Part shown: positions 17,504-25,721 of the stretch, one piece after another
Layout: each line of letters starts with the position of its first letter
How positions within the stretch are numbered: position 1 is the first letter of the stretch
Assembly: GCF_001592945.1 (NCBI RefSeq)
Contig: NZ_LRPB01000023.1
Location: forward strand, 1-64,000
Reading direction: 5' to 3'
Source: Roseivirga seohaensis
GTDB taxonomy: Bacteria; Bacteroidota; Bacteroidia; Cytophagales; Cyclobacteriaceae
DNA: 64,000 bases
The notes under the pieces: generated by a model
Database searches by the model: none
What the model was told of the DNA's origin: nothing
Seen by the model: only the letters and a program-made list of their open reading frames with translations
Made by a program: the position numbers and the translations under genes

Positions 17504-18888
17504 TAAAGGCCAAGATGCTTTTTTAATTTCGAATTGCCTTTATCCGAAATCCATTTAATGATTTCCTTCCTGGAATTCACTACTACATCCGCATAAACAT
17601 CTAGTTTGGACTGCTCAATATTTCCATCTACTAAGAGATTCCTCTTAATTTTACCATTATCTAAATCTGTCTTGAGAAAATCAAATAGTGCTTTGATGTC
17701 TGGCCTAAGTTTATCAAAGGCTGTCGCCTTTAGCAGATCAATTCCAAAATCTTCATTATCCCAGAATTTTGCATGAAGGGCAGCTCTTCGGTAAATACAG
17801 GGCATACAAACACCACATTGTCCCGCTTCCCTATTATCCCAATGATACTTATGGCCTCTTTTCCCACACGACTTTGAATCCTTATAAGTTGACATCAAAA
17901 CAGTCTTATCTGAGGATTTATCAACCATACTACCCTTTGTCATAAACTCGAAAGGATTGAAGAGTCTCGTAGTGACTCCAACCGTTAGGAGAATATTTTC
18001 AAGAGAGCTAAGAAAGAAAGGGTGGGTGGTTCTAGTACTTAGTGAACTGGATCTGGAAGGAGTAAGAGGGTGGTTAAGAGAAATGGTGCCATTTTCCGGA
18101 ATTATAAGTTCATTTACTTTTGGCATTTTCCTTATTAGATATAAACCCAGGCTAATAAATAATAATGAACGGCTTCTTTGGTTAAGATCTCTCGAAACTG
18201 TCTTTCCAGTCGAAAGCTTACTTTCAACTTTGACTCTAGTTCTTATATGCTCATATCTACCGGGGTAATGTTTTGCAAATTTGCTTAGAATCTGGTCTTG
18301 ATCTGTCTTAGGTCCAGAGTAAGTGGAATCAAAATGTGATATTAAAACTCCCTTTTCTTTGTTACCTAACTTCTTTAGCTCATTTATTACTCCCATTAAT
18401 GAATCTAAGCCACCTGAAAAAAGACTTGCGAACTTATATTGATCATAGTCAAAGACTGGGATGTATTTCTTTCTTCGATTAGTTCGCTCCAGGTATAAAT
18501 TAGAAACAAGTAGAGGTTTAAATGTCAGGGTCCACAAATCTCCAGTTAAGAAACTTAGCATATCTTCAAATTCCGATTTGACTGAGGCCCATTTGTTAGT
18601 GTGCCGCACTGGAATCTCTAATTCAAAATCTCTAGTCCATCCATTGAATGACCATACCTTTCGGGCAAACAAATCATCAACTGCATATATTATGGAAGAG
18701 ATCAAAAACAGATCGAACTCTATTGAATCTGTCTCTTTCGTAAAGTCATATAATCTTTCAAAATCAGGAAAGGATAGACTTGCTTTAGTTTCTACACCAT
18801 CTTCCAAATATGAAATTTTAACATCCCCAAACTGCCCTTTTACAATAGGAGTGGAAGCTTCTACTTTAATTTTAATCATCATCCCCAA
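17503..18888 (-). CDS. qatC: QatC, QueC-like ATP pyrophosphatase-fold protein
   Basis: 461 residues, about twice the size of a housekeeping QueC. The ATP-binding PP-loop SGGLDS is at 158-163. The zinc cluster is C341, C358, C361 and C364 in GQCGVCMPCIYRR, as in QueC. The first 150 residues have no match I recognise. QueC makes the deazaguanine precursor preQ0; in Qat the product is unknown, though modification of DNA, RNA or a protein has been suggested. The gene overlaps qatB by 17 bp and qatD by 1 bp. A start at an internal Met (residue 3 or 4) would reduce the overlap slightly. Confidence 0.93.
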   Translation of the reverse strand: MGMMIKIKVEASTPIVKGQFGDVKISYLEDGVETKASLSFPDFERLYDFTKETDSIEFDLFLISSIIYAVDDLFARKVWSFNGWTRDFELEIPVRHTNKWASVKSEFEDMLSFLTGDLWTLTFKPLLVSNLYLERTNRRKKYIPVFDYDQYKFASLFSGGLDSLMGVINELKKLGNKEKGVLISHFDSTYSGPKTDQDQILSKFAKHYPGRYEHIRTRVKVESKLSTGKTVSRDLNQRSRSLLFISLGLYLIRKMPKVNELIIPENGTISLNHPLTPSRSSSLSTRTTHPFFLSSLENILLTVGVTTRLFNPFEFMTKGSMVDKSSDKTVLMSTYKDSKSCGKRGHKYHWDNREAGQCGVCMPCIYRRAALHAKFWDNEDFGIDLLKATAFDKLRPDIKALFDFLKTDLDNGKIKRNLLVDGNIEQSKLDVYADVVVNSRKEIIKWISDKGNSKLKKHLGL

Positions 18889-19618
18889 ATACCTTTAAGA
18901 CGTCTTCTTGGATATTAAAAATTATTCTTTCCCCATCACTAGAGCCCCAATCCACCTTATTCAATGGATTAGTCTTGTTCATTTTTGTAAGTCTGTTATC
19001 AATGAATTTCTTTATTTGACCGAATAAGTTTGAACATTCTGCTTTACCTTTCTCTTCCACTAACTTTTCATAGAACATTACAGAGAGATGCTCAAACACA
19101 TAATGTCCAAAATAATCAATAACTACCTCTTCTAAAGAACTCTCCTCCAGAGTAGCTTTCAGGGCTTCTTCCAATTCATCTGGTGTCTTTGCGTCCTCAG
19201 CAATTTTCTCAAGTAATTTTCTCGTTGCCTCTTTAGCTGCTTTGTCATCTATCGATCTGGCAGAGCCGCTACAATAGTCAATCAGATGGTTAATTATGTC
19301 TTCCGCTGATTTACCGGTTAGATCAGTTAACCCAGTATCTGCAAGAGCTTGTGTTAAATCTCCTCCGGATGACGAAAAGCCTCCTAAAAAGCTACCTAAC
19401 TTTTGAGCTGATCTTGCTCCTCCCTGCCCGGCTATTTTGGATTTGCCTCTGCCTGCATTTGATGCTCCCCCAACCACATTGACAAACTTGCTTAAAATTG
19501 AGCCAATATTTCTTTCTGCAATTTCACCGGTAGTACAACTTCTGGTTACTGAACTACTCAGATCGCCCCATTGAGGCTGCCCTTTAACTCTAGCTCGATA
19601 TGACTTTGAAGTACCCAT
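18872..19618 (-). CDS. qatB: QatB, Qat defence system protein
   Basis: 248 residues. The N-terminus MGTSKSYRARVKGQPQWGDL fits the QatB family (M-G-T-S, then an early P-x-W-G). A low-complexity Gly/Ser/Ala-rich middle (GGASNAGRGKSKIAGQGGAR) precedes a helical C-terminal part. No catalytic motif is known. It follows qatA by 3 bp and overlaps qatC by 17 bp, so its co-expression with them is nearly certain. Confidence 0.9.
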   Translation of the reverse strand: MGTSKSYRARVKGQPQWGDLSSSVTRSCTTGEIAERNIGSILSKFVNVVGGASNAGRGKSKIAGQGGARSAQKLGSFLGGFSSSGGDLTQALADTGLTDLTGKSAEDIINHLIDYCSGSARSIDDKAAKEATRKLLEKIAEDAKTPDELEEALKATLEESSLEEVVIDYFGHYVFEHLSVMFYEKLVEEKGKAECSNLFGQIKKFIDNRLTKMNKTNPLNKVDWGSSDGERIIFNIQEDVLKVFGDDD

Positions 19619-19621
19619 AAT

Positions 19622-21496
19622 TTATAGATTAAATGCTTTGGCTGCTTTTCCTTTTGAATTTGAAAAGAACTTAGTAAGTGGCTCACCTAAATCAGGATGA
19701 GATTTAAACTCTGACAAACTTGAACCAATAGCGGCTGGCATCTTTGCAGGACTCATTACATTTAGAAGCTCTCTATACAACCCTATACTTCCAGGTATAC
19801 CTTCTTCCATAAGAAGGATGAATATTTCATGCGCTCGGTGACTGTCAGGCTGTTTTTTAATTGAATTGATTGCAAAGTCAAGGAACTGTTCAAGTTCATG
19901 GTCTATCATTGGTTTTATTTCATCTCCAATTATCTTTCTAGAAACGGAGGCACTAATATTTTCCTGATCTAGTTTCTGATACACCATTTTTACAATCGGT
20001 GAAATAAGACTTGCCCCTGTGATAGTAGATGCTACATTGTCTCTTGAAAGCCAGAAATAATCCCTTAAATCAACTTCGCTGAAGTAAGGTTCGACTTTCA
20101 ACCACTTTATAACCTTATCTTTAGCCCATAACTTATAACCTGAATTAATGGCTTCCTTTGCCTCAGAAAAACTAACATCCAGCGTTTTTTTCTCTAATTC
20201 TTGAAGCTGAACTGACTTACCTTCCTGAGTAGACTGCCAATCATAGAGTTGTCTAAAAAGATCTATTTCAGTGTATTCAAGAATCATTAATTTGGCCAAA
20301 ACAGCCTCATTAAAGCCTGAAATAGATGCAATTTTGGACAGCTTATTTCTTAAAGTGAAGGTGTTTAAAAATCGCTTTATCTGACGGGGATTGCCATAAA
20401 GACTTTGTGTGATTATTGGGGCTAGAGCGGGAATAGATCCTAGGCTTGATTTTAATTGCTCATATTCCTCATTAGTCACGATGGGCTTTAAGTTGACCAG
20501 GCCAAAGACTCCATACCTATTTTTTGATCTAAAATCCTTAAAAGAGACAAGAACCTTCTCGAAGCTTTTTGGCTCCAATTCTCTCTTTGAGATTAAAAGG
20601 GAAATATATGTCTCTACTTCAGAGTCAGAGAGCTTGGGCAATGAATATGGTACTTGTATTAACTTCTCCAGATAGTCATCAACTATACGAGTATTGTTTC
20701 TGACCTCACCTTCTTCATTATCATTTAATCGATATCTAGCACGTATGGCATGTCGTACGATTCTTGGATCAGCACCAATTACAAAAGCAGTATTGTCAAC
20801 ATTTAAGAAAAGTTTAATTGCTTCCAAGTTTTCAATAATTCTGTCAGTCGTGCATCTGTCCAAATCATCGATAACAACTATAAGCTTCTTTATCTTTGAA
20901 GTCTCGATCAATTCTTTGAATTCTTCCCTAAAATCTCGAATAAGAACAGTTCCATAGTCCTCATTTGGGGAGTCCTTCAAAAGTGATTTAAGAAATTCTT
21001 CAGGCTTATCTCCTTTCAGTTTGTCCGAAATGTCGGAGGCGCTCAAGCTACCCAATTTCTGTGTTAGATATGGTATCAAAGAAACTCCTCCGGTGGCATA
21101 TGCCGTGGCAGCTGGAATAACTACATTTTTGAATCCCAAGCCAGCAATACGAAGCCAATTGACAGACTTTATCATTGAAGAGGCTTTGTCTCTGACCTTT
21201 TTGTCAAACTTTTTATTTTCTTCAAATTCCTTCAAGATCGACTCTAGAAGAGCTGCCTTAGCGTCATCATAGCCCTCGAAGAGCCAACCATTGAAATAAA
21301 GAACAAACGTACCCTCATCCTTATTTTCAAGATTCTTGGTTAGTATCTTAAGAATACTAGATTTGCCACTGCCCCAATCACCAAATACACCAATAGTGAT
21401 TGGCAATAAGTTGTTATCTTCTAATACTTCGGTAATCAGCTTAGCATGTACATCATAGCCTAAGAGATCTTCCGTAGTTTCATTGTCTGACCACAT
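19622..21496 (-). CDS. qatA: QatA, KAP-family P-loop ATPase
   Basis: 624 residues. Walker A GDWGSGKSS at 39-47 and Walker B LIVVIDDLDRC (D210, D211) define the KAP NTPase family. A hydrophobic pair around residues 116-145 (GLGFKNVVIPAATAYATGG) is the membrane-associated insertion typical of KAP proteins. The ATPase region runs to about 390 and a helical C-terminal domain follows. It is the first Qat gene and starts 8 bp after an SH3-DUF3761 gene. It is thought to be the regulatory or sensor ATPase of Qat; that role is inference. Confidence 0.93.
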   Translation of the reverse strand: MWSDNETTEDLLGYDVHAKLITEVLEDNNLLPITIGVFGDWGSGKSSILKILTKNLENKDEGTFVLYFNGWLFEGYDDAKAALLESILKEFEENKKFDKKVRDKASSMIKSVNWLRIAGLGFKNVVIPAATAYATGGVSLIPYLTQKLGSLSASDISDKLKGDKPEEFLKSLLKDSPNEDYGTVLIRDFREEFKELIETSKIKKLIVVIDDLDRCTTDRIIENLEAIKLFLNVDNTAFVIGADPRIVRHAIRARYRLNDNEEGEVRNNTRIVDDYLEKLIQVPYSLPKLSDSEVETYISLLISKRELEPKSFEKVLVSFKDFRSKNRYGVFGLVNLKPIVTNEEYEQLKSSLGSIPALAPIITQSLYGNPRQIKRFLNTFTLRNKLSKIASISGFNEAVLAKLMILEYTEIDLFRQLYDWQSTQEGKSVQLQELEKKTLDVSFSEAKEAINSGYKLWAKDKVIKWLKVEPYFSEVDLRDYFWLSRDNVASTITGASLISPIVKMVYQKLDQENISASVSRKIIGDEIKPMIDHELEQFLDFAINSIKKQPDSHRAHEIFILLMEEGIPGSIGLYRELLNVMSPAKMPAAIGSSLSEFKSHPDLGEPLTKFFSNSKGKAAKAFNL

Positions 21497-21504
21497 ATCT
21501 AATG

Positions 21505-21900
21505 TTATTTGCCTTCAACCCTCAAAAGAACCTTTGTAGACTTGGTTCGCCAACTAGAAACTCCTCCATGACGGGAACATGCACCGCGGCCAGTAGCACT
21601 AGAGCTCGTTCCATCTTTACACGTGGCGCCAATTCTATAAGAAGAAATGCTTGTTACTGCTTTACCCTCTTTCAGAAAACTCTTGCTAGCGTATCCAGTT
21701 TTGTCACCGAATTTAATTTTATACCACTCGCCTGATTCCTCTAGCATAGTGACATTGTCGTATTGCGAAAGGGTTTGGATAGATTTTGATTCTATACTTG
21801 GCCCAACCCTTAAGTTGAGTGAGCTTGAAGACACATAATAGCTCTGGCCCATAAGGGCACAGTGTATAAAGCAAAGAGCTAAAGCAATGATAAATTTCAT
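21505..21900 (-). CDS. Secreted SH3-like protein with C-terminal DUF3761, leading the Qat operon
   Basis: 131 residues from the ATG at 21900, which gives a clean signal peptide (MKFIIALALCFIHCALMGQS); the longer frame to 21936 adds 12 residues and is less likely. A bacterial SH3 domain follows (SLNLRVGPSIESKSI ... WYKIKFGDKTGYASKSFL). The C-terminal part has the DUF3761 signature (GATCKDGTSSSATGRGACSR, then HGGVSSW) with two Cys. Such proteins lie in the periplasm or at the cell surface and may bind peptidoglycan. The stop is 8 bp before qatA, so it is probably transcribed with Qat. It is not one of the four known Qat proteins. Confidence 0.8.
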   Translation of the reverse strand: MKFIIALALCFIHCALMGQSYYVSSSSLNLRVGPSIESKSIQTLSQYDNVTMLEESGEWYKIKFGDKTGYASKSFLKEGKAVTSISSYRIGATCKDGTSSSATGRGACSRHGGVSSWRTKSTKVLLRVEGK

Positions 21901-21980
21901 ACTTGAAAATTTGAAATAAGAGTTTATTGCGGTCAATTTTAGATTGGCTGCAAGAGAGAATAGGGGTGACTGTATAGAAT

Positions 21981-22010
21981 AGAAAAAGCTTCAGTAATTA
22001 ACTGAAGCTT
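21981..22010 (-). terminator. Rho-independent terminator of the small Cys-rich gene
   Basis: AAGCTTCAGT (21986-21995), loop AATTA, ACTGAAGCTT (22001-22010), with a T-rich tail on the minus strand (TTTCT at 21981-21985). Its right arm includes the stop codon of the 49-residue gene. It separates that gene from the SH3-DUF3761/Qat operon. Confidence 0.7.
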
Positions 22011-22158
22011 AATTCTTGCATCCGTTTTTATCGCACGTCAATGAAGCTGAAGTATTCTCCCAATGAGATGAATGAGTATTAGTGTTTACTCCACATCCGG
22101 TAGTTCCACCTTTAGTACCTTTATGTACTTCTTTTGTTGGTATGTGTCTAACTGGCAT
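22009..22158 (-). CDS. Small 49-residue Cys/His-containing protein
   Basis: ATG at 22158, stop TAA inside the terminator stem. The product has no signal peptide. It is rich in Thr, Gly, His and Lys, with three Cys (one in TTGCGVN, two in LTCDKNGC) and four His (for example HSSHWEN). The Cys/His pattern suggests a small metal-binding or disulphide-bonded peptide. I recognise no family. Support comes from the exact fit of its stop to a strong terminator and from its place between AbiH and the Qat operon. It could be an accessory or immunity-type factor; that is speculation. Confidence 0.55.
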   Translation of the reverse strand: MPVRHIPTKEVHKGTKGGTTGCGVNTNTHSSHWENTSASLTCDKNGCKN

Positions 22159-22324
22159 AATATAAATGTTTTGGTTATTAATTCATTAAATGAAGTCTTT
22201 TGTCTAATAAGAAACAATACCCATATATAGGTATATTTTAACTTAACCATCAGTAAAACAACTCTTTATTCAACATTTTATCTCCCCATTTGATATATTT
22301 TCATAACTTAAAACAAAAACTTCG

Positions 22325-23521
22325 TTGAGCTCAATACCAAAAAATAAAATTATTCTCTTGGGTAATGGGTTTGATCTATCCCATAAGCTACCCACAAGTC
22401 TCGAAGACTTCGTGACCTTTTTGGTTAAGGAATTATTTGATGACGATCTTCAGGAAAAGAGTCCATTATTGGATAAAAATAAGGCACCAGCATTTCGTTG
22501 GGTGGTTAGTCAATTTAACAGTGAGGAAAGCATTGACTGGGACATATTAGTTAAATCCCAATTCAATCAATTTAATAGAATGATGACCAGATTCTGGAGT
22601 TCAAACCCAGACGCATCTCAACATACTGGACTGCCAATCCTAAGACAGGAAAAATATGGATCGTATCCTAATTTACTCTTCGAAAATAACCATCTATTTT
22701 GGAGAGCTTTATGCGACACTAATCAATTCAGATGGATAAATTTCGAACGAGCATATTACAAACGATTGACGGAACTTTGTAAAGATACTACTGGCCATTT
22801 CCATAGTAATCGAATTGAAGAAGTAAAAATTCTTAATGATCAATTTAATAAGATCAAATCCGAGTTTATTCGTTACCTAAAAACTTTGAATATTTCTCCC
22901 TCAATAGGCACTCCTGGTCATTCAAATTATCTTTACGAAGGCAGAATACACCAAAGGGAAGGTGAGCGGCTTGATTATAGAAATAATCAGGCAGAGTTCC
23001 AGTTAATTCTTAATTTCAATTATACTTCCTTACCTGAAAGAGTCTATCAGTTGAATAATTCTCCTGATAAACCGAAAACATCCATAATCAACATTCATGG
23101 GGATTTAGACAATCACAATCAAAATAACCCAATCATTTTTGGTTATGGTGATGAAATGGATGATGATTATCACCAACTAGAGTCATTAGAAGAAGATGAA
23201 GTACTTAGACATTTTAAAAGTACTCAGTACTCCAAGACACATAATTACCATCGATTACTCAGTTTTATCGAAATGGGTCCATTCCAAATAGATATTGTAG
23301 GCCATGGTTGCGGTATGACAGATCGAGTATTGTTAAATACAATATTCGAACATGATAACTGTGACCGCATCAAGATATTCCACTACAAGAATATCAACCA
23401 TTATACTGAAACTTATATGCATGTTTCAAGGCATTTTAATAAAGATAAAAAACACCTGCTAAGGCAAAGAGTTCTCCCATTTGATCCAAAAACGCCCTGC
23501 CCTCAGTGGGATGATAAATAA
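22325..23521 (+). CDS. abiH: AbiH-family abortive infection protein
   Basis: 398 residues from a TTG start; no ATG is near. The N-terminus IILLGNGFDLSHKLPTSLED is the AbiH hallmark (nucleotide-binding-like GNGFD, then L-x-T-S). Further family marks are LNFNYTSLPERVY, INIHGDLDNHN, IIFGYGDEMDDD and IVGHGCGMTDRVLLN. The fold is thought to be related to SIR2-like NAD-binding proteins. AbiH was found as a plasmid-borne abortive phage resistance protein in lactococci; its mechanism is not known. It is transcribed rightwards, with a 50-residue membrane protein gene 31 bp downstream. Confidence 0.9.
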   Translation: MSSIPKNKIILLGNGFDLSHKLPTSLEDFVTFLVKELFDDDLQEKSPLLDKNKAPAFRWVVSQFNSEESIDWDILVKSQFNQFNRMMTRFWSSNPDASQHTGLPILRQEKYGSYPNLLFENNHLFWRALCDTNQFRWINFERAYYKRLTELCKDTTGHFHSNRIEEVKILNDQFNKIKSEFIRYLKTLNISPSIGTPGHSNYLYEGRIHQREGERLDYRNNQAEFQLILNFNYTSLPERVYQLNNSPDKPKTSIINIHGDLDNHNQNNPIIFGYGDEMDDDYHQLESLEEDEVLRHFKSTQYSKTHNYHRLLSFIEMGPFQIDIVGHGCGMTDRVLLNTIFEHDNCDRIKIFHYKNINHYTETYMHVSRHFNKDKKHLLRQRVLPFDPKTPCPQWDDK

Positions 23522-23552
23522 TGAATACATATACCTTAATAAATAAAACTCT

Positions 23553-23705
23553 ATGGGAAAGGCTAATGATAAAATTGATTACGATTGGGGAATAAGTAAC
23601 GAGCAAAGAGCAAGAAGAAATAGACCTGATGGTTTTTGGGATAAAGTAGGTCCATTCATAATGGGTGTGGTTATTATTCTATTCATTATTAAATCATGTT
23701 CTTAG
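23553..23705 (+). CDS. Small single-span membrane protein downstream of abiH
   Basis: A 50-residue frame, ATG at 23553 and TAG at 23703-23705. The first 30 residues are charged (DYDWGISNEQRARRNRPDGF) and are followed by one strong transmembrane helix (VGPFIMGVVIILFIIKSC). Short membrane proteins next to defence genes often act as effectors or regulators, but nothing in this sequence proves that. Composition and the 31-bp gap suggest co-transcription with abiH. Confidence 0.5.
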   Translation: MGKANDKIDYDWGISNEQRARRNRPDGFWDKVGPFIMGVVIILFIIKSCS

Positions 23706-23746
23706 TATTTGGCTATTACCCTGCTTGAAGCTCTTTTTAAAGGATT

Positions 23747-23800
23747 ACCCCCCGTTCGCAAACGCGCAAACGCCCCTGCCAAACGCCAGCGAACGGGGGT
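23747..23800. repeat. GC-rich repeat cluster R1 (CGTTCGC/AAACGC) with inverted arms
   Basis: CCCCCGTTCGC (23749-23759) and GCGAACGGGGG (23789-23799) are perfect inverted arms, widened by ATTAC/GTAAT on the outside. Between them stand three AAACGC copies. The cluster is far more GC-rich than its surroundings. It is one of five such clusters, all inside this element. Confidence 0.7.
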
Positions 23801-23938
23801 AATAATCGGTTACAACGCAGCTTTTAACCATTCAATAAGTGCTTAAAACATTCAAAAAGGCAGTTTCTGCCAAATAACTATGCCCCTTAACTGAAAGGAG
23901 TTAATGAGTCAAAAATTCGGTTTGGCACGAAATTAGGC

Positions 23939-23968
23939 ACCCCCGTTTGCAAACGCCCCCGAACGGGC
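23939..23968. repeat. GC-rich repeat cluster R2, directly before a start codon
   Basis: CACCCCCGTTTGCAAACGCC then CCCGAACGGG; its centre CGTTTGCAAACG is a perfect 12-bp palindrome. It ends 8 bp before the ATG at 23976, so it takes the place of the translation initiation region of that gene. Confidence 0.65.
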
Positions 23969-23975
23969 TATTACT

Positions 23976-24683
23976 ATGGCAGAACCCAAAGCACAAACCC
24001 ACATTCAGCAGCTGGGATTTTTTGATAATGATCTCAACTCTAGTACTCACGACAATATAATGATCTGGCTTCAGAAGAATATTGACCAGGTTCTCAACAA
24101 CCTTTACTATACACCTTTTGAACGCTGGGAGGTTGAGAGAATGGTTAATTCAACCAAGGAAGAACTTCAAAGGCTATTACCACCAATGATTCAACAATTA
24201 AAATGGAGTGGAAACAAGCTTGAGGAACATCAAAAACTAATTGACTCACTCCAGAATTGGACTGGAAAAGAAATTTTGGAACAGGCTATCGAGCGGCCAC
24301 TAATTACTTCTCATAGTGTTAAATGGGAAATGACGGTTGAGAGAGAAGGACGAAGGGTTGGAGATAAATACACGCTCGGATTTATAGACATGCATGTTGC
24401 ATTTTCCTATATGGGCTATATGATAAAAGGCATCCCAATAGGGTCAAATCAAAAAAAAGAGATTGAAGAGTATTCGTTGCCCTATCTATTCTCATACTTT
24501 AATGATGATGAAGTATTCTTTGAAGTAAAAACCAAAATACCTTCAGTGGGGGCACTGCTTAGGCAAATCAACTTCTACAAGAGCTATAAGCCGGGTAAGT
24601 ATGTGGTGGTGTGCCCAGATGATAGGCATAAGGAGTTACTGGCCAGCCAAAATGTGGGGTTTGTTAAGGCGTTCGCTTTATGA
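23976..24683 (+). CDS. PD-(D/E)XK nuclease-like protein
   Basis: 235 residues. The N-terminal half is helical with no match I recognise. The C-terminal half has a restriction-endonuclease-like order: a strand ending in GFIDMHVAF, a later VFFEVKTKIPSVGALLRQIN (E-V-K, with a following Q-x-x-x-Y on a helix as in Cas4/AddB-type nucleases), and a closing strand KYVVVCPDDRHKELLAS. This suggests D and E-x-K metal-binding residues of a PD-(D/E)XK nuclease. The family is not certain. The final codons fall into GC-rich repeat R3 (GGCGTTCGC), so the C-terminus may have been rewritten by the repeat. It may be defence cargo or an element-processing nuclease. Confidence 0.7.
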   Translation: MAEPKAQTHIQQLGFFDNDLNSSTHDNIMIWLQKNIDQVLNNLYYTPFERWEVERMVNSTKEELQRLLPPMIQQLKWSGNKLEEHQKLIDSLQNWTGKEILEQAIERPLITSHSVKWEMTVEREGRRVGDKYTLGFIDMHVAFSYMGYMIKGIPIGSNQKKEIEEYSLPYLFSYFNDDEVFFEVKTKIPSVGALLRQINFYKSYKPGKYVVVCPDDRHKELLASQNVGFVKAFAL

Positions 24684-24788
24684 TAACAGGGCGTTTGCCC
24701 GTTTACAAACGGGGTTACAAGGCGTTCGCAAACGCCCGAACGGGGTAGAATCTAATTGTGCAACGCGTTTTCGAACGACCCAGAACGC
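24668..24788. repeat. GC-rich repeat cluster R3
   Basis: From GGCGTTCGC inside the end of the nuclease-like gene, through GGGCGTTTGCCCGTTTACAA, GGCGTTCGCAAACGCCCGAA and CGCGTTTTCGAACGACC, to AGAACGCCC. GGCGTTCGCAAACGCC is close to a perfect palindrome. It fills the space between two convergent genes. Confidence 0.7.
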
Positions 24789-24795
24789 CCAAATA

Positions 24796-25047
24796 CTACA
24801 TCTTTTTGTTATTGGCATCTACTTCACGCACGAGAAAATCTGGTTCAGTTATGGAAATTGTTACCCCAACTGGTAGGTAAAGTTGTTTTACCATTTCGTA
24901 CAGCTGCCTAGGATTTAGCTTTTTCTGCTTCTTCCCTGTGTTTTCTATTATATCAGCATCCTTCAGCCAGCCGTTGAACGTTCTAAGAGATACACCATAC
25001 ATATCGGCAAGTTCTGCCTTAGTGATTCCTGGAGATATTACTTTCAT
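24796..25047 (-). CDS. Small helix-turn-helix protein, paralogue 1 of 5
   Basis: 83 residues. An HTH-like core SPGITKAELADMYGVSLRTF, then NGWLKDADI, followed by KLNPRQLYEMVKQLYLPVG. The pattern G-I-T-x-x-x-L-A-x-x-Y, ~10 residues, W-L, ~15 residues, L-x-P-x-x-L is shared with four other small genes in the element. The first part should bind DNA; the second conserved part may be a dimer or partner surface. The overall layout recalls the Bacteroidota DUF4248 family, but this is a resemblance only. It lies 11 bp downstream of paralogue 2 in one operon. Confidence 0.65.
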   Translation of the reverse strand: MKVISPGITKAELADMYGVSLRTFNGWLKDADIIENTGKKQKKLNPRQLYEMVKQLYLPVGVTISITEPDFLVREVDANNKKM

Positions 25048-25058
25048 ATCATTTCAAT

Positions 25059-25301
25059 TTAAGTTGTAAGAGGTAAAGTTTTGAGGTATGGGACTCTGAT
25101 TTCTACGTCAACATCTGGAACCCCTACACTGGCAATAAATTCTGCCAACTCAATTGCCTGAAGATTCTTTTGATGGTTTACACCCACTTCTTTGAGCCAA
25201 TTGATAATCGTATCTACATCGCAATTGTAAAGCTTGGCCAGTTGTTGGCGTGTAGTACCTACCCTAATTGTTCTTTTTTGCTTCATGTTATAGCGTTTCA
25301 T
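25059..25301 (-). CDS. Small helix-turn-helix protein, paralogue 2 of 5
   Basis: 80 residues, or 75 if the Met at residue 6 is used. Core VGTTRQQLAKLYNCDVDTII, NWLKEVGVNHQKNL, then ELAEFIASVGVP, clearly related to paralogues 1, 3 and 5 at matching spacing. It is probably a DNA-binding protein of the element. Its upstream region is occupied by GC-rich repeat R4, which could hold its binding or promoter sites; that is inference. Confidence 0.65.
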   Translation of the reverse strand: MKRYNMKQKRTIRVGTTRQQLAKLYNCDVDTIINWLKEVGVNHQKNLQAIELAEFIASVGVPDVDVEIRVPYLKTLPLTT

Positions 25302-25312
25302 TTGAAGGTTTT

Positions 25313-25402
25313 AGGCGTTCGATGCCGTTCGCAAACGGGGTGAACGCGTTGGCGTACCGCGTTCGCAATAGCCCAAACGGCCTAACAAACGCACCAAACG
25401 CC
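25313..25402. repeat. GC-rich repeat cluster R4
   Basis: About 90 bp between paralogues 2 and 3, with GGCGTTCGATGCCGTTCGCA, AACGGGGTGAACGCGTTGGC, CGCGTTCGCAATAGCCCAAA and ACAAACGCACCAAACGCC. It repeats the same CGTTCGC, AAACGC and AACGGGG words as the other clusters. Confidence 0.7.
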
Positions 25403-25407
25403 TATTC

Positions 25408-25623
25408 TCATGCGTTGAAAATGGCTCTATTCGTCTCGTATGTTGGGCAGGTGTAATCATCAGGTAGGCCGTATTCATGAATAAACGAGGTAAGTTCTTT
25501 AGGACTTAGTGTCCTTTTGTGGGTAATCCCAATTTCTTCAAGCCAATAAGCAAGGGTTCTTCTATCGCTATTATAAATATTGGCCAGCTTCCTTCTTGTA
25601 ACCGGATAATTGATCTTGTTCAT
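25408..25623 (-). CDS. Small helix-turn-helix protein, paralogue 3 of 5
   Basis: 71 residues, the shortest paralogue. Core YPVTRRKLANIYNSDRRTLA, YWLEEIGITHKRTLSPKELT, SFIHEYGLPDD. The block IGITHKRTLSPKEL is almost the same as IGVTHSRTLKPKEV in paralogue 5, which shows common descent. Likely a DNA-binding regulator or accessory factor; target unknown. It follows a strong terminator and thus probably has its own promoter. Confidence 0.65.
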   Translation of the reverse strand: MNKINYPVTRRKLANIYNSDRRTLAYWLEEIGITHKRTLSPKELTSFIHEYGLPDDYTCPTYETNRAIFNA

Positions 25624-25674
25624 TACTACAATTTACGAACAATCATTAAAGAGTTCTCCAATAGTAATAAGCAA

Positions 25675-25704
25675 AAAATAGGGGCATCTACGCCAAGATG
25701 CCCC
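25675..25704 (-). terminator. Strong rho-independent terminator of the 26-kb operon
   Basis: GGGGCATCT (25681-25689), loop ACGCCA, AGATGCCCC (25696-25704): a perfect 9-bp stem, followed on the minus strand by TATTTTTTG. It lies 17 bp after the end of the gene at 25722-26111 and ends the operon that runs leftwards from about 28.8 kb. Confidence 0.85.
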
Positions 25705-25721
25705 TCCCAAATCAACAAGAA

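Noticed and set aside
16775-18888. Housekeeping tatD and queC
   Set aside because: The QueC-like protein is twice the normal size and both genes overlap within the Qat order; no queuosine genes are near.
23747-25402. CRISPR array
   Set aside because: The repeat words are 6-12 bp, overlap, vary in spacing and have no uniform spacers; no cas gene is near.
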